Source of the DNA: Coniferiporia sulphurascens
Taxonomy: Eukaryota > Basidiomycota > Agaricomycetes > Hymenochaetales > Hymenochaetaceae
Assembly: GCA_002794785.1 (NCBI GenBank)
Contig: NBBA01000003.1
Span: 1,240,001 to 1,304,000 of the forward strand
Length of the DNA stretch: 64,000 nt
Direction of reading: 5' to 3'
Part shown: piece after piece, positions 43,805 through 53,917 of the stretch
Layout: every line of letters begins with the position of its first letter
Numbering within the stretch: the first letter of the stretch is position 1
The notes under the pieces: model-generated
Seen by the model: the letters and a program-made list of their open reading frames with translations, nothing else
What the model was told of the DNA's origin: nothing
The model's database searches: none
Position numbers and translations under genes: made by a program

Positions 43805-45373
43805 ATGGCGGAACAGGACTGGCACTTGCTCTCTTCCTATGCTGGTCTCCTCTCCCTCGCATCCTTCTCTGTATACGCGGGCTCGTATGGGTCGCTCAAT
43901 GTCTGTAACTCTTGTGCTCTTTTCGTTTCGCCCTTTCCCTCAATTCAATATCAGCGCAGGCCCCCCGAAAACCAAAGGATGCCGCGCGCACGGCTGACAG
44001 CGAAGACGAGGACGAGGAGGAAGACGTACCGGAAAGAATATCCGCGACTGATGCCTACCTGTTCCCAATTGTATGTCGAGCTCGCGCGCAAAAGCCGTGT
44101 CTGCCCCGCGCGCTGATCCCGAATTTGCAGATAGGTTCAGCGCTCCTTTTCGGCCTATACCTCGTCGTCAAGTTCCTAGGCGTAGCATGGATAAACTGGT
44201 TCCTCGCGTGGTACTTCACGATCGCGGGCGTAGGGAGTGTTTGGAAGGTACGTTCGACGTGTGTTTTTTACACTACAAGAAAATTCGTCTGATGAGCTGT
44301 AGTGCTCTGTATCCGTTTCGAAAGCGGCGCTGGGTCTTGAGCGCTGGAAAAGCTTTAGCAAGTTCAAGCTCCTTGTCAGTAAGGGATCTTCAGGTGAGTG
44401 TCGATCCTATGCGGTGCCTGTCTGTTACTTAATAGACATTGACAATAGAAATGCTGAATCTTTCTTTACGAACCCCGTCGCTCGTTCTTCTCATTCCTTC
44501 CGTCGTTCCTTCTTTCCTATACACCTACCTACCTGGTTCTAAGAAATCTGCTCTCCTGACTGACATTCTTGCTCTGTCATTTTCTCATAATGCGTTGTCC
44601 ATTATGAAACTCGATACGTTCAAGACGGGATTGATTCTATTATCTGGGCTCTTCTTATACGACATATGGTGGGTTTTTGGAACCGAAGTGGTACGTCGAC
44701 TCGCGCTTACTCACCTGCGACGTGGCAATAACCGGCGATATAAAAATAGATGGTCAAGGTCGCAACATCCCTCGACGCACCGATAAAAATCCTATGGCCC
44801 AAGTCGTATCTATTCTCCGTCGAGCAAGGTTTCACCATGCTTGGTCTCGGGGATATTGTTGTTCCGGGGATGTTCGTTTCTACCGCCTTGCGATACGACC
44901 TGAGCAAGTCTATACACAAAGACCCAAAGCGGAAATTTGCAAAGCCATACTTCACTGCGGCTATGCTGGCATATGGTCTAGGCCTGGCTACTACTATGGC
45001 GGTGATGCATACTTTCGGGGCTGCACAACCTGCGCTGTTGTACCTCAGGTACGTTTATTTCCGTTCGCATTGTCACTTGCCGACAGTACTGAAATTGCGC
45101 AGTCCGGCTTGTATACTGTCCTTTCTCGTCACGGCTTCGGCCAGGGGAGAGTTCAAAGAAGCATGGGGATGGACGGACGAGGCGGAACGCGAAGATGGCG
45201 AAGACACGAACAAGCCAGCTAGCGAGTCCGAGGGGACGAAAACCTCCGCTCGGAAATCAGATCTCGTTGATACTTCCGGCGCTGTTCACAAAATTAGCGA
45301 TGTCGGCGATGTGATGAAGGGGAATGATGTGGATGTGGACGGGGTAAGCGAGGGGGTGGATAAACGACAATAA
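43805..45373 (+). CDS. Signal peptide peptidase (presenilin-type intramembrane aspartyl protease, family A22B)
   Basis: This ER-membrane aspartyl protease cleaves remnant signal peptides and type II membrane segments, and assists ERAD in yeasts and animals. The ATG at 43,805 gives MAEQDWHLLSSYAGLLSLASFSVYAGS. A charged acidic exon (about 43,955-44,070: APRKPKDAARTADSEDEDEEEDVPE, quoted once) follows, then helices GSALLFGLYLVVKFLGVAWINWFLAWYF and TPSLVLLIPSVVPSFLYTYL. The first catalytic Asp is in LSGLFLYDIWWVFGTEV (about 44,640-44,695) and the second in FTMLGLGDIVVPGMF (about 44,830-44,875). The PAL motif, QPALLYL, lies at about 45,027-45,050 and is joined by an intron (about 45,051-45,103) to SPACILSFLVTASARGEF. 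The C-terminus is acidic, with no KKXX-type retrieval signal. The stop is at 45,371-45,373. The YD, GLGD and PAL motifs together make the family assignment firm. Confidence 0.92.
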
Positions 45374-46609
45374 GGGGTGTAACATTGCCAACTGTTCACT
45401 CTTAAGTCGTTTCTAGCACGACAAGAAAACAGTGATGCGTGGCTGTTTGCCGCTTGCGCAAAAGTCCAAGTCCAGGAACCTGACTGCACTGTGAAGATGA
45501 GATTTCTGATGAGCGCGAGCACTGGTCTAAGCGCGGCATGCCAAACTACGCGATGAATGATGAGCGTATCCTGAATTTAGATCTATGAATAAGAGGCACT
45601 GTTCATAATTTATAATCGGGACATATCCTTGTGATTCTAAGCCGTGAGACGTTGCGAACACGGCCGTACCCGCACATAAAAAGAGTAAGTAGTTAGAGTC
45701 GAGCTTTCTTCTGCAAGTAGACACGTAACCCCGGTTCCAGCCGCGTCTATACCACGTACGGTGGTTTTAATGCCTCTACTTCCAACGAACAGTGCGGAGG
45801 CAGTACTGGTGGCCGGGGTTATATGGCCGCGTAAAGGCCATCCCCGAGCTTCCTCCTTGGGCTCGAAATGAATCTGCTACCTGCTCCACAACGTGCGACG
45901 GTGCGCCGTGCAGCGTGCTACGATGGCCAAAACGGAAGACGACATTTCTCAGGTGCTACGCGTAGATTATAGGAGATTTAAAGGCTTTTTTAGCTTCCAG
46001 GAAACTTGGCGCACGCCTTTGTTCCTGTACTGATCGGGACATTTACTGAGATTATAATAGATGGGGGAAATGGGGTTTTAAATTCTGGCGCCTGGGATGG
46101 GTAAACATACGATAGGAGTCAATTGGTAGTTTACCGGTGTTCTGCGCGCTGGATAAGGCAAACATACGCGTCCGTCCGCGGGGGCAATTGCTGCAGTGGG
46201 TGAACATGAGGGAGAACTCGAGAGGTAGTAATAATTTAGAGTAACTCCTGCGTACGTAAGGCGTGAATGGTTATTTCCCGTTTAGGATGCTCTGCTCGGG
46301 AGTCGAGATCGACCAGCGGTGATCGGCGCTTGGCTCGCCGACACACTCCCAAACGCGAACCTCCGTCGCTCTTAAGTGCCTTAAGTAGTTGGCGCCTGCC
46401 CTGCCCACACCAGCTTAAGGCCCGCATTCCCATCATGCATGGATGCACCGCTTTCGTTCGATGCTGTTCGCGTTGGCGCCTGCTGCTTCCAATCAAGCAG
46501 TTCGGGGACTGGCTTTTATGCCGGCTCGCTGATTGCTCAATTGCACGCACACGACTCTTCTCGTCCCTACTAACCTCCACCACAGTCGCATAAACCCGCA
46601 TCGTTGGCG
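45374..46609. promoter_or_regulatory. Upstream region of the receptor gene, with repeated motifs
   Basis: About 1.24 kb between two + strand genes. Imperfect direct repeats lie at 46,085-46,125 and 46,142-46,190, with a partial third copy to 46,210. TTGGCGCCTGC occurs at 46,389-46,399 and 46,473-46,483, and TGGCGCCTG at 46,086-46,094. No gene is supported in the interval. These are candidate regulatory elements of the receptor gene; the function is inferred from position only. Confidence 0.45.
46085..46210 (+). repeat. Imperfect tandem direct repeat upstream of the receptor gene
   Basis: The copies share the frame GCG-CTGG-A-GG-AAACATACG and end in CAATTG (46,120-46,125 and 46,185-46,190). 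A short third copy, CTGCAGTGGGTGAACATGAG, follows at 46,191-46,210. The copies have clearly diverged, so the duplication is old. Confidence 0.6.
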
Positions 46610-48172
46610 ATGTCCAGTGGTACAACCGACGCCTGCGTCACTGTTCTGAACGTCAGTACGTGTTTGACTCGACTGCAGAGTGTCGGCCTTTCCGTACGTG
46701 TCTTATCGTCGCGTGGCCCTCCCGCGCGTCCGTACTCACGGATTACCCGACAGTTTGTGGCCGAAGCCGGCTTCATATCCCTTGCTTCTTTGCTTCTCTT
46801 GTTCATCCTGATCATCGTAAGCAAACTCTGACCAAGCCTGAGCCTCTGCCCCTCAGAGCCTGAACAACTCCTCTCTGGACAGCGCAACGTGCTCAGATAC
46901 TACAGGAATCCGCCGAGGAAATGGAGTCTCGTCCAGGAGCCGGCTGACGCCTACGTCGTACGTCCCCCGAAAGCTTGGGCGGATAACGGCATCTGTCTAA
47001 CTTCTTCCAGTTGTCGCTTTTTGTCGCGGACATGCTACAGGCTATCGGGGCCTTCATGGACGTAAGATGGGTCCACAGGGGCACTGTGGAACTTGGACGC
47101 TTCTGCACCGCACAAGGTCTATATTTGCGCACATTACTCGCGTGTCGATTGATCTGACCGTTCTGGACAGGTACCATGCAGCAGCTGGGGGAGACTTCTG
47201 TCGCTATGGCCACCATGGTGAGTGAAGAGTCGATTTCAAATTCCTCACTTCTAACTCAGGCGAACCCGCGTCTCAGGTTATCGCAATTCATACCTTTGTC
47301 GTAGTCTGGCTCAGGAAGGGCACGCACGACCTCAGAGTTGCATGTGCCGTTATAGCCGTATCGTGGCTGTTTGTTGTTCTATTCGTCGCCATTGCAGCGT
47401 CTAAAAACCGAAACTATTACAATCCCACACCTGTACGTCGGTTAACTTTATTACGTCGCTAGGTTTTCTTGACGTGTGGATTGTTGTTTCAACTTGAGTA
47501 GTTCTGGTGCTGGATAGGGTCCCGCTTTCTGGGCGAGCGCCTTGGAGGGGAATACGTATGGCTCTGGATCACGCTCGTTGTTTCAGTGCTGCTTTACGTT
47601 CCTCTCTTTCTATGGAGTCGAGGCTATTTGTCGGTAGACGAGAAGAAATGGTGGAGGGTGAGTGGGAGATGGAAGGCGCGCGCCATAGGAGACGAGGACA
47701 TAAGCGCGAGGGTTAGGCCCGACGCGCCTTCTTTAGCGCTCCTTGCGTAAGTCTTTTATTTACAAATATGCGCCGAGACACTGAATACGGGATTTTCCGC
47801 TGCAGGTACCCCTGTGCTTATTCCGTAGTTGTACTTCCTGTGAGCATTGCGCGCTGGGTTTCATTCAACGGGCATCATATTCCGGACGCCGCAACATTCT
47901 TCAGTGTGTTCCTGCACGACATGTTCGGCGCTGTGAATGTGCTTCTATTATTGACGACGCGACCGAACCTGTTACTGTTTGGGGACCCTGCTAGCACACG
48001 GAGGGCGCGGCTTGACCAGGGTGGGCAGGGACGGGCGCCGGGTCTGAGTCCTTCGCGTGAGAGGACAGGAATAGAGCTTCCGGAGTTTGTGCCGAAGGAT
48101 GATGAGTCTTCAGAGGACGGGCTCGGGGTCAGTCGCGTACGCGTCGGTGATCGTGGACGAGGAGTGAAGTGA
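46610..48172 (+). CDS. Seven-transmembrane G-protein-coupled receptor, Git3/cAMP-receptor-like
   Basis: Fungal receptors of this class sense nutrients such as glucose and signal through a G-alpha protein to cAMP. The ATG at 46,610 gives MSSGTTDACVTVLNVSTCL. An intron at about 46,696-46,754 fits best, joining SVGLS to FVAEAGFISLASLLLLFILII, helix 1. RNVLRYYRNPPRKWSLVQEPADAY and LSLFVADMLQAIGAFMDVRWVHRG (helix 2) follow, split by an intron. FCTAQGTMQQLGETSVAMATMVIAIHTFVVVWL is helix 3 (about 47,100-47,310, quoted in part). ACAVIAVSWLFVVLFVAIAA, WLWITLVVSVLLYVPLFLWSRGYL, the SVVVLPVSIARWVSF segment and FLHDMFGAVNVLLLLTTRPNLL make the remaining helices. The cytosolic tail is charged and Arg-rich. 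The ligand cannot be inferred. The stop is at 48,170-48,172. Confidence 0.85.
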
Positions 48173-49431
48173 GGCACCGAGGTGCCGGGTTGTTCCATGT
48201 GCTATTTCGCCGATGACAGCGGTATGGATACCTTTTTTTTCTTTTCTCCTTTATTTTTTCATTCCGGTACAGGCATTTTGACGTGATTTGTTTTTCCGCA
48301 CGGTGCTTTTTCGCGAGAGCGGGTTTATGTAAGATGATATGTATTGAATACTATTGGATAATTGAATGGAGTCGAGCGAAATACTGCGAGTCGGCGGCCG
48401 GAATGATGAGCCGGCGGCGGAGAAAGGAAAAAGGGAGGAAAATGAGTTGATCTGATGTACGGCCGCTTGGGATCGAAGAGACGTCGATCCCGGAGGCCCC
48501 CGCAGACCGCTGCCGTTAGCCAAGAGGGAAGGTTGCCGGATGCGGTGCTGATGGGGGGACGGTGGCGGGGGACGCGGTGTGGGAGGCACATGCATACGGT
48601 TTCAGGAACAGCCGCGCTTGGGGGGGTGCTTATAGCGACACAAGCGAGCGAGCGAGAGAGCGAGTGAGCGCAGACTGCCGCGCGCGCCAGACTACCGGAT
48701 GCGGAGTACGGACCCAGAATTGCTACACGCGAGATCGGGAGGCACGCCAATGGGGGAGGCTCATCATGAATCCGCGCGTACCGGCGGACCGTGCGTGTTG
48801 TAAAGTCGAGGTCGCGGTCGCGGTCGCGGCAGGCGTCGCGGGGAGGCTGGCGCTGGGGGGACGAAGGGGGGCGGGTGGATGGATTGAATGGCAGCGTGCT
48901 GAGGCCGGAGATGTCCACACGGACACGGGCTTCCCTGCGCGCTCGGTGGTCATGGGATAAATCGTATAGAAATTGGTTGAAATACAGCGCGGGGTTCGCA
49001 CAATTGCATATGTCCGCATTGGGTAGCCACAGGGTTTGCGCACGGGAGTTGCCCCCTCGGGCCGATCCATGCCGAGTGCAGCAGCCCCTGCTCATACAGA
49101 ACCGCAAGAACACTTCACTTGTTCGTCCCCCTGCCGTCGTCTTGACTCTATAGCTCCTCGTCCTTCCGCCTCTCCCTCCGCCTCCGCCATCTCCTCCCCA
49201 CCGACGAGCATCCTCCCCGCCCGCCGAATCCCTCCTCGTACTCACCCCAGCTCGTCCCGCACCCCGTCCCGTGCGCAGCGTACTGTAGCCTCGTCTATAC
49301 AGTTTACCTGCTCACCGTGCGCACTTCCCCAACTGGGTATGTAAAATCACACCTCGCTCTTTCAATCGTCCCCATCCTCCCCACTTGTCTTTTTCGTCTT
49401 TTGTTCTGATCCATTATACAGCTGCCCTCTC
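48173..49431 (+). promoter_or_regulatory. Long leader/promoter of the GATA-factor gene with simple repeats and a likely 5' UTR intron
   Basis: About 1.26 kb of GC-rich DNA precedes the GATA-factor ATG. It contains a GCGA-rich microsatellite (48,644-48,670) and three copies of GTCGCG (48,811-48,828). A consensus donor GTATGT near 49,336 and an acceptor TATACAG just before the ATG fit an intron wholly in the 5' untranslated leader; joining does not extend the protein frame. A long reading frame on the opposite strand (48,325-49,245, no ATG at its first codon) is judged a GC artefact. I saw no HGATAR site in this region. Confidence 0.45.
48644..48670 (+). repeat. GCGA/GAGA microsatellite
   Basis: An imperfect (GCGA)n and GA run lies in the leader of the GATA-factor gene. 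Confidence 0.7.
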
Positions 49432-52400
49432 ATGGACCCGCTCTCCTCTTCCTCCTCAAAAGCCTTTCCCGAGTCTGCACTCAAGCGCTCCTGGCCCGCC
49501 TCTGCTAGACCGACCGTCGACACCGGCTTAGGCATCAACCCGCCCCCCTCCATCCCGACACCCAGCCCAAATCCCACCTCCTCCGCCCTCTCCACCCCGA
49601 GCTCGTCCTTCCCCTCTTCCCCTTGGAGCCACCCTGTCGGTTCGAGCCAGCCTATGCCTTTCGCCTATTACCCTGATGGCGGCCATGCGTCCTCCCATCC
49701 GTCACAGTCCTCTCAGCCCTCCTCCCAGCTTAATTCCTCCATAGATTGGAACTCTATTCTCTCCAATCCCCTTGACCCCGCCATGTTCGCCGCACTCGAC
49801 GCTGGTGGTGCTCTCGGCCCGCCGCTCCTCAAGCCGCCCGTTCCTCCGCTTAACCAGTCGCAGTTTATGAACTCGTCTGTTTCCTCCTCTGCGGTCTCCA
49901 GTCTGGGCTCCCATTCGCAGCATACCCGCGATTCCTGGCCCGCAATTTCGAGTCCGCCGTACTCGCCCGTCTACCTCCCCAACTCGCAGCGTAACTCGCC
50001 TTCGCAGTCGCCCCAGTCTGCGGGTGCTACGCCTCTTCATAGCAAGGGTAAGGCAACTGGGTCTCAACAGGGAGTCCACCCATATGCGTCCATGCCGCTC
50101 CGTTCGTCAGAGCGCGGGAACAGCAACATCTCTCAGAGGCTTAGTGAGCGGCATAGGCCCGAAACTAAAGGGTTTGTAAATTTGCAACAGGTGGTCAATC
50201 GACCGAGTCTCATGGGTCGGAGGAGTGAGCAGTCAGGCTCGGGCAGTGGCCAATTGACGATGGGCACGAGGCTCGGCATGCCGCCTCCCCAGTATCCCTC
50301 CCATCTTGGTGCGAATTCTCAGCCCCCCTCTTACCCCTCTTCTGGCGAACGAGCCCATGTTAACCTGCCCCCGTCACTGTGGATGTCCCCCATGAATCCC
50401 AACTCAGTTCACGCCCCCGCTCAGCACTCGTCGACGTATCCAGCACTTTCACAGCTAACGATGCCGACAGGCTCTTCTAACCCCAACTTTGACACGGCAC
50501 CGTCGAGCGCTTCCTCGTCTCGACCGTCCACCTCACCCTTCATTAGCGGTTCAGCGTCGACCATTCCAACAAGCGCGGCATCAGACGTCAAGTCGCCCTC
50601 ATTTTATTCGGATATTTTAGCGGATGATTTGTTCCAGAAGAAAGCCAATAATTTCCCCTCTCCCACATCAAACGGAAGAGGGTCGCCGGACCTCGCGGCG
50701 ATTGCCTCCGAGAACGTCGATACCGACCCCGAAAAGATGGCGGAGAAGGACCCACTCGCGGCGCAGGTGTGGAGGATGTATGCGCGCACGAAGGCGTCGT
50801 TGCCTCATGCGCAGCGGATGGAAAACCTTACATGGAGAATGATGACCTTGGCGCTGAAGAAAAACAAGGAAGAAGAAGCGAGGGCACAAGGCAGTCAAAG
50901 TGCTATTGAGTCAGTTGAGAAACTGCCGGAGGCGCCAACAGGGGCGAGTGGAGCAAAGGCGACGACGTCGTCTTTGCCTCCGATTAAGATTGAGCCCGAA
51001 TTGAGAGGGCGACGGCCGGACAAGTCAGCCGCTCGTGTCCGAGTGGTCGGCTTTGAAGGGAAAAACCAAGACGGAGAGGAGGAAGAGTGCGTATAATTAG
51101 ATATCCCCCGATGTCTGTCTTTCTGCCTTTTTGGCTGACCCGTTACTTGATTCGTTCTTCGTAGAGATACTGCCATGGACTGGAGGGCTGTGAGCCGGTC
51201 GCGGTCGCGCATTTCTATGGATTGGCGAGCGCAGAGCCGTTCGCGCTCTCGACCTCCAGGTCAACCGTTCGACCAGGGTCAATACTCTAATAGCTGGACG
51301 GAAGGCAAGTTTTCATTCTTCAGCGACACAGCGACTTTACACGGGTCAACCGGAGGCGCTATGTCTAAATCATTCGACGCGTCTTTTGGTCCATCCGATG
51401 AGCATACAGCCTCCTCCTCGATCCCTATTCCTGGACTGGCGACCCAACTCCGATACGGAACCCCTCCCGTCTCGTCCTCCCTTCAGTCCCACGCAACGCA
51501 GCTTGCCGCGGTATTCGAAGATTCTTCGGACCTTTCCAATCCAAATTTCCTGTCTTTCCCGGGCAGCGTTGCACATAGCGGGCCCTCCTCTCGTATTACC
51601 CACGGGGAGCCGTTCCAGCGGCCTTTGTCGGCGCTCAATAGTCCATCAACTTTCCAGCCAAGTTCTCTTCCCAGCTCTGGGCTCCGTGGATTAGTGCGCC
51701 AACGGCCGAACGCCGCAGCTTCGGAAAGCCAGCAAGGATCACTCCAGCGTCACATGCGCAAGATGAGCTTCGATCACGCAGTCTCCCGCTCGAATGTATT
51801 CTCTTTCCTTAGCGGACATTCGCGCGCGGATTCGGACGAGCTTATTTCTTCGCTCGACCCCATTTTGGTACGTGCAACTGTTGCTGATATTCCAGAGCAG
51901 TTGATTCATATTCAATCAAAAAAAAGGGAAAACGTCGCGCTGATACTCCGCATGCTGATTGTATTTTACGCGCTGACCCGCCTGCTGTCGGCGCTCCAAA
52001 ACTTGAACGCAGACAAACGGAAGGGAAGCCGTCCATGCGACAGACCAGCCCTTTCCCGTCTGCCTCGTTCGATTTTTCGCTTTCTGGTTACGAGGGGCTG
52101 TTCGATCTGCCCGGCTCGTCCGTGTCGGGTCCAAACTTCACATACCAGACCAACGAGAAGGGTCAAGATAGTGTGCCTTTCCCCGGCTCGGTGGGGTCTT
52201 CAGCAAGCACGCCTTATTCTCCCGTGGACTCGCCCGGTTCTGGGAACGATGTATTGGCGGCACAGTCGGCCGAAACGGGGATGAACATCCAGCAGCTTTT
52301 GCCATTCATTTACCCCTCATATGACACGAACGGGACTTTTGTCCAACATCCGTACACACATGTCAACCCCACTCAGTTACTCGGCATGGACCGTGAAACG

Positions 52401-53385
52401 GGCCAGAACCAGACCTTCCATCCGAGTCCGTCAAGTGACGGTTGGGGTGGTGGTGGATTCAACTCCAGCTCGACTGCGTCCCCCGAGCCATTTGCTGCGT
52501 CCAACAGCTCCACGCCGCCATCGACTGAGAGCGGTGGGTCTGCAGGCAAGAATTCGACGAGCCATACAATCACTGGTCGAAAGGTCAGTGGTCCGAAACA
52601 ATGTGCTCAGGAATCCGGGCGTGCGAGTGGCGCTGTGATGTCTTCCACGGGCTCGCAGCAGAAAAAGAAAGGCAGTACCGGCAGTGGGGTTGGCCCTTCG
52701 CGTCAACTTCCCAACAGGTCATCGTCGAGCCCAGATCTGGCCCAGAACGTTTCAAATAATGGCTCGAACCAGGGAGGAGGGGGCGATGACGCAGATTCGG
52801 TGCCCACTGTATGCACCAACTGTCAGACCAGGAACACCCCGCTTTGGAGGCGCGATCCTGAAGGCCAGCCTTTGTGTAAGTCTTCTAGACTTTTATGCTT
52901 CTTTAGTTTCTAGCTCTTCAGACATTTCGCTAAACGAGCCACCTTCTTCTTCGCAGGTAATGCATGTGGTCTATTCTATGTGAGGCCAGTTTCGCTCTGT
53001 TTGATCTGGCCCAGACTAATGTTTGCCCCTTTTTTTTCGCTAGAAACTTCACGGCGTCACTCGGCCTCTTTCGCTCAAAACCGACGTCATAAAGAAGCGG
53101 TGAGTTAATTGATGCCTAAAGTTTTGGGGGGTGGTGACCAGAGACTGATGCCTTATACTTGTGGCCAGGAACCGAGCTTCAGGCGCTATCAATTCCACAC
53201 GCAAGAGTGCACCTGCTTTGCCCAAGATCGCATCGTCCACGAACAGGCCTCGGTCGTCCACGACATCTAGCGCGACTCCCGGATCAACCCGACCGGGGGC
53301 AGGTATGAATAGCAATAGCAATTCTTCGCTGGCGATGAAGCGCCAGCGCCGGACTTCTGCGGATACACCAACACAGACACGCTAG
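49432..53385 (+). CDS. areA: GATA zinc-finger nitrogen regulator (AreA/NIT2-like)
   Basis: AreA/Nit2 factors activate genes for use of secondary nitrogen sources when ammonium or glutamine is scarce. The ATG at 49,432 opens a long Ser/Pro-rich region. The fungal DUF1752-type block [40 protein letters not shown] (about 50,725-50,845, quoted in full once as a known motif span) matches the family. An intron (about 51,092-51,173) joins to [29 protein letters not shown], an internal repeat. The type IVa finger, Cx2Cx17Cx2C, starts [21 protein letters not shown] (about 52,810-52,875) and ends [19 protein letters not shown]; two introns cut it, one within a Cys codon. [13 protein letters not shown] follows, a basic region. 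An intron near 51,870-51,990 is poorly resolved. The stop is at 53,383-53,385. Confidence 0.87.
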
Positions 53386-53917
53386 TGATACCTGGCCTTG
53401 CCGACATCGCTGATGTCCCCATTTCGCCTCTCCCTCAGCCTTACCGTGCATCATTAGTATTATTTGTTTTTCTCCCTCGTTTCATCATTTTACTGCCGAT
53501 CTAGCGGTGTCCCTATGTTGACTTTTTAGTATTTAATACTCACTTGATTTCAAATGTCTTTTTTGTATAACATGCACAACAACAACAACAATTTGCGTAC
53601 AAGTCTAGAAACTATCCTAGTCACCTGTCTAGAATACGTGCCGATTGTATAACAGGCGAGGCGGGTTCCCGCGTAGGTTCTATGGATAATATTATTGGAT
53701 GCCTTGGACCGAAAGGGGAGGGGAATCTTGCGGGTGCATGGGAATGTACTGCCTGATGCGGCTAGAGAGGACACGGCTCGAAAACTGGGGGCTTTGAGCT
53801 CGACGTCCGTGACGACGGCGAGAACGACGAAATAGGCTCTGCCACATTTGCGTTTCCCCAGCGAGCACAGCCCAACTGCGACCCATCACATCGCCGGCCG
53901 ATTGGTTCCCAGCCAGC
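53386..53917. other. Intergenic region with an unresolved 5' end of the Arf-GEF gene
   Basis: About 530 bases separate the GATA-factor stop and the first clear Arf-GEF codons. Part is AT-rich (53,440-53,700), consistent with a 3' end. The first ATG in this stretch (53,699) leads to an in-frame stop after about 30 codons. A reading frame on - (53,692-54,570) lies over the Arf-GEF exon and is treated as a shadow. Confidence 0.4.

Noticed and set aside
48325..49245. A 306-codon open frame on the minus strand upstream of the GATA-factor gene
   Set aside because: Its first codon is not ATG, the composition is Arg/Ser/Pro-rich as expected from GC-rich simple repeats, no domain is seen, and it lies in the leader of a well-supported gene.
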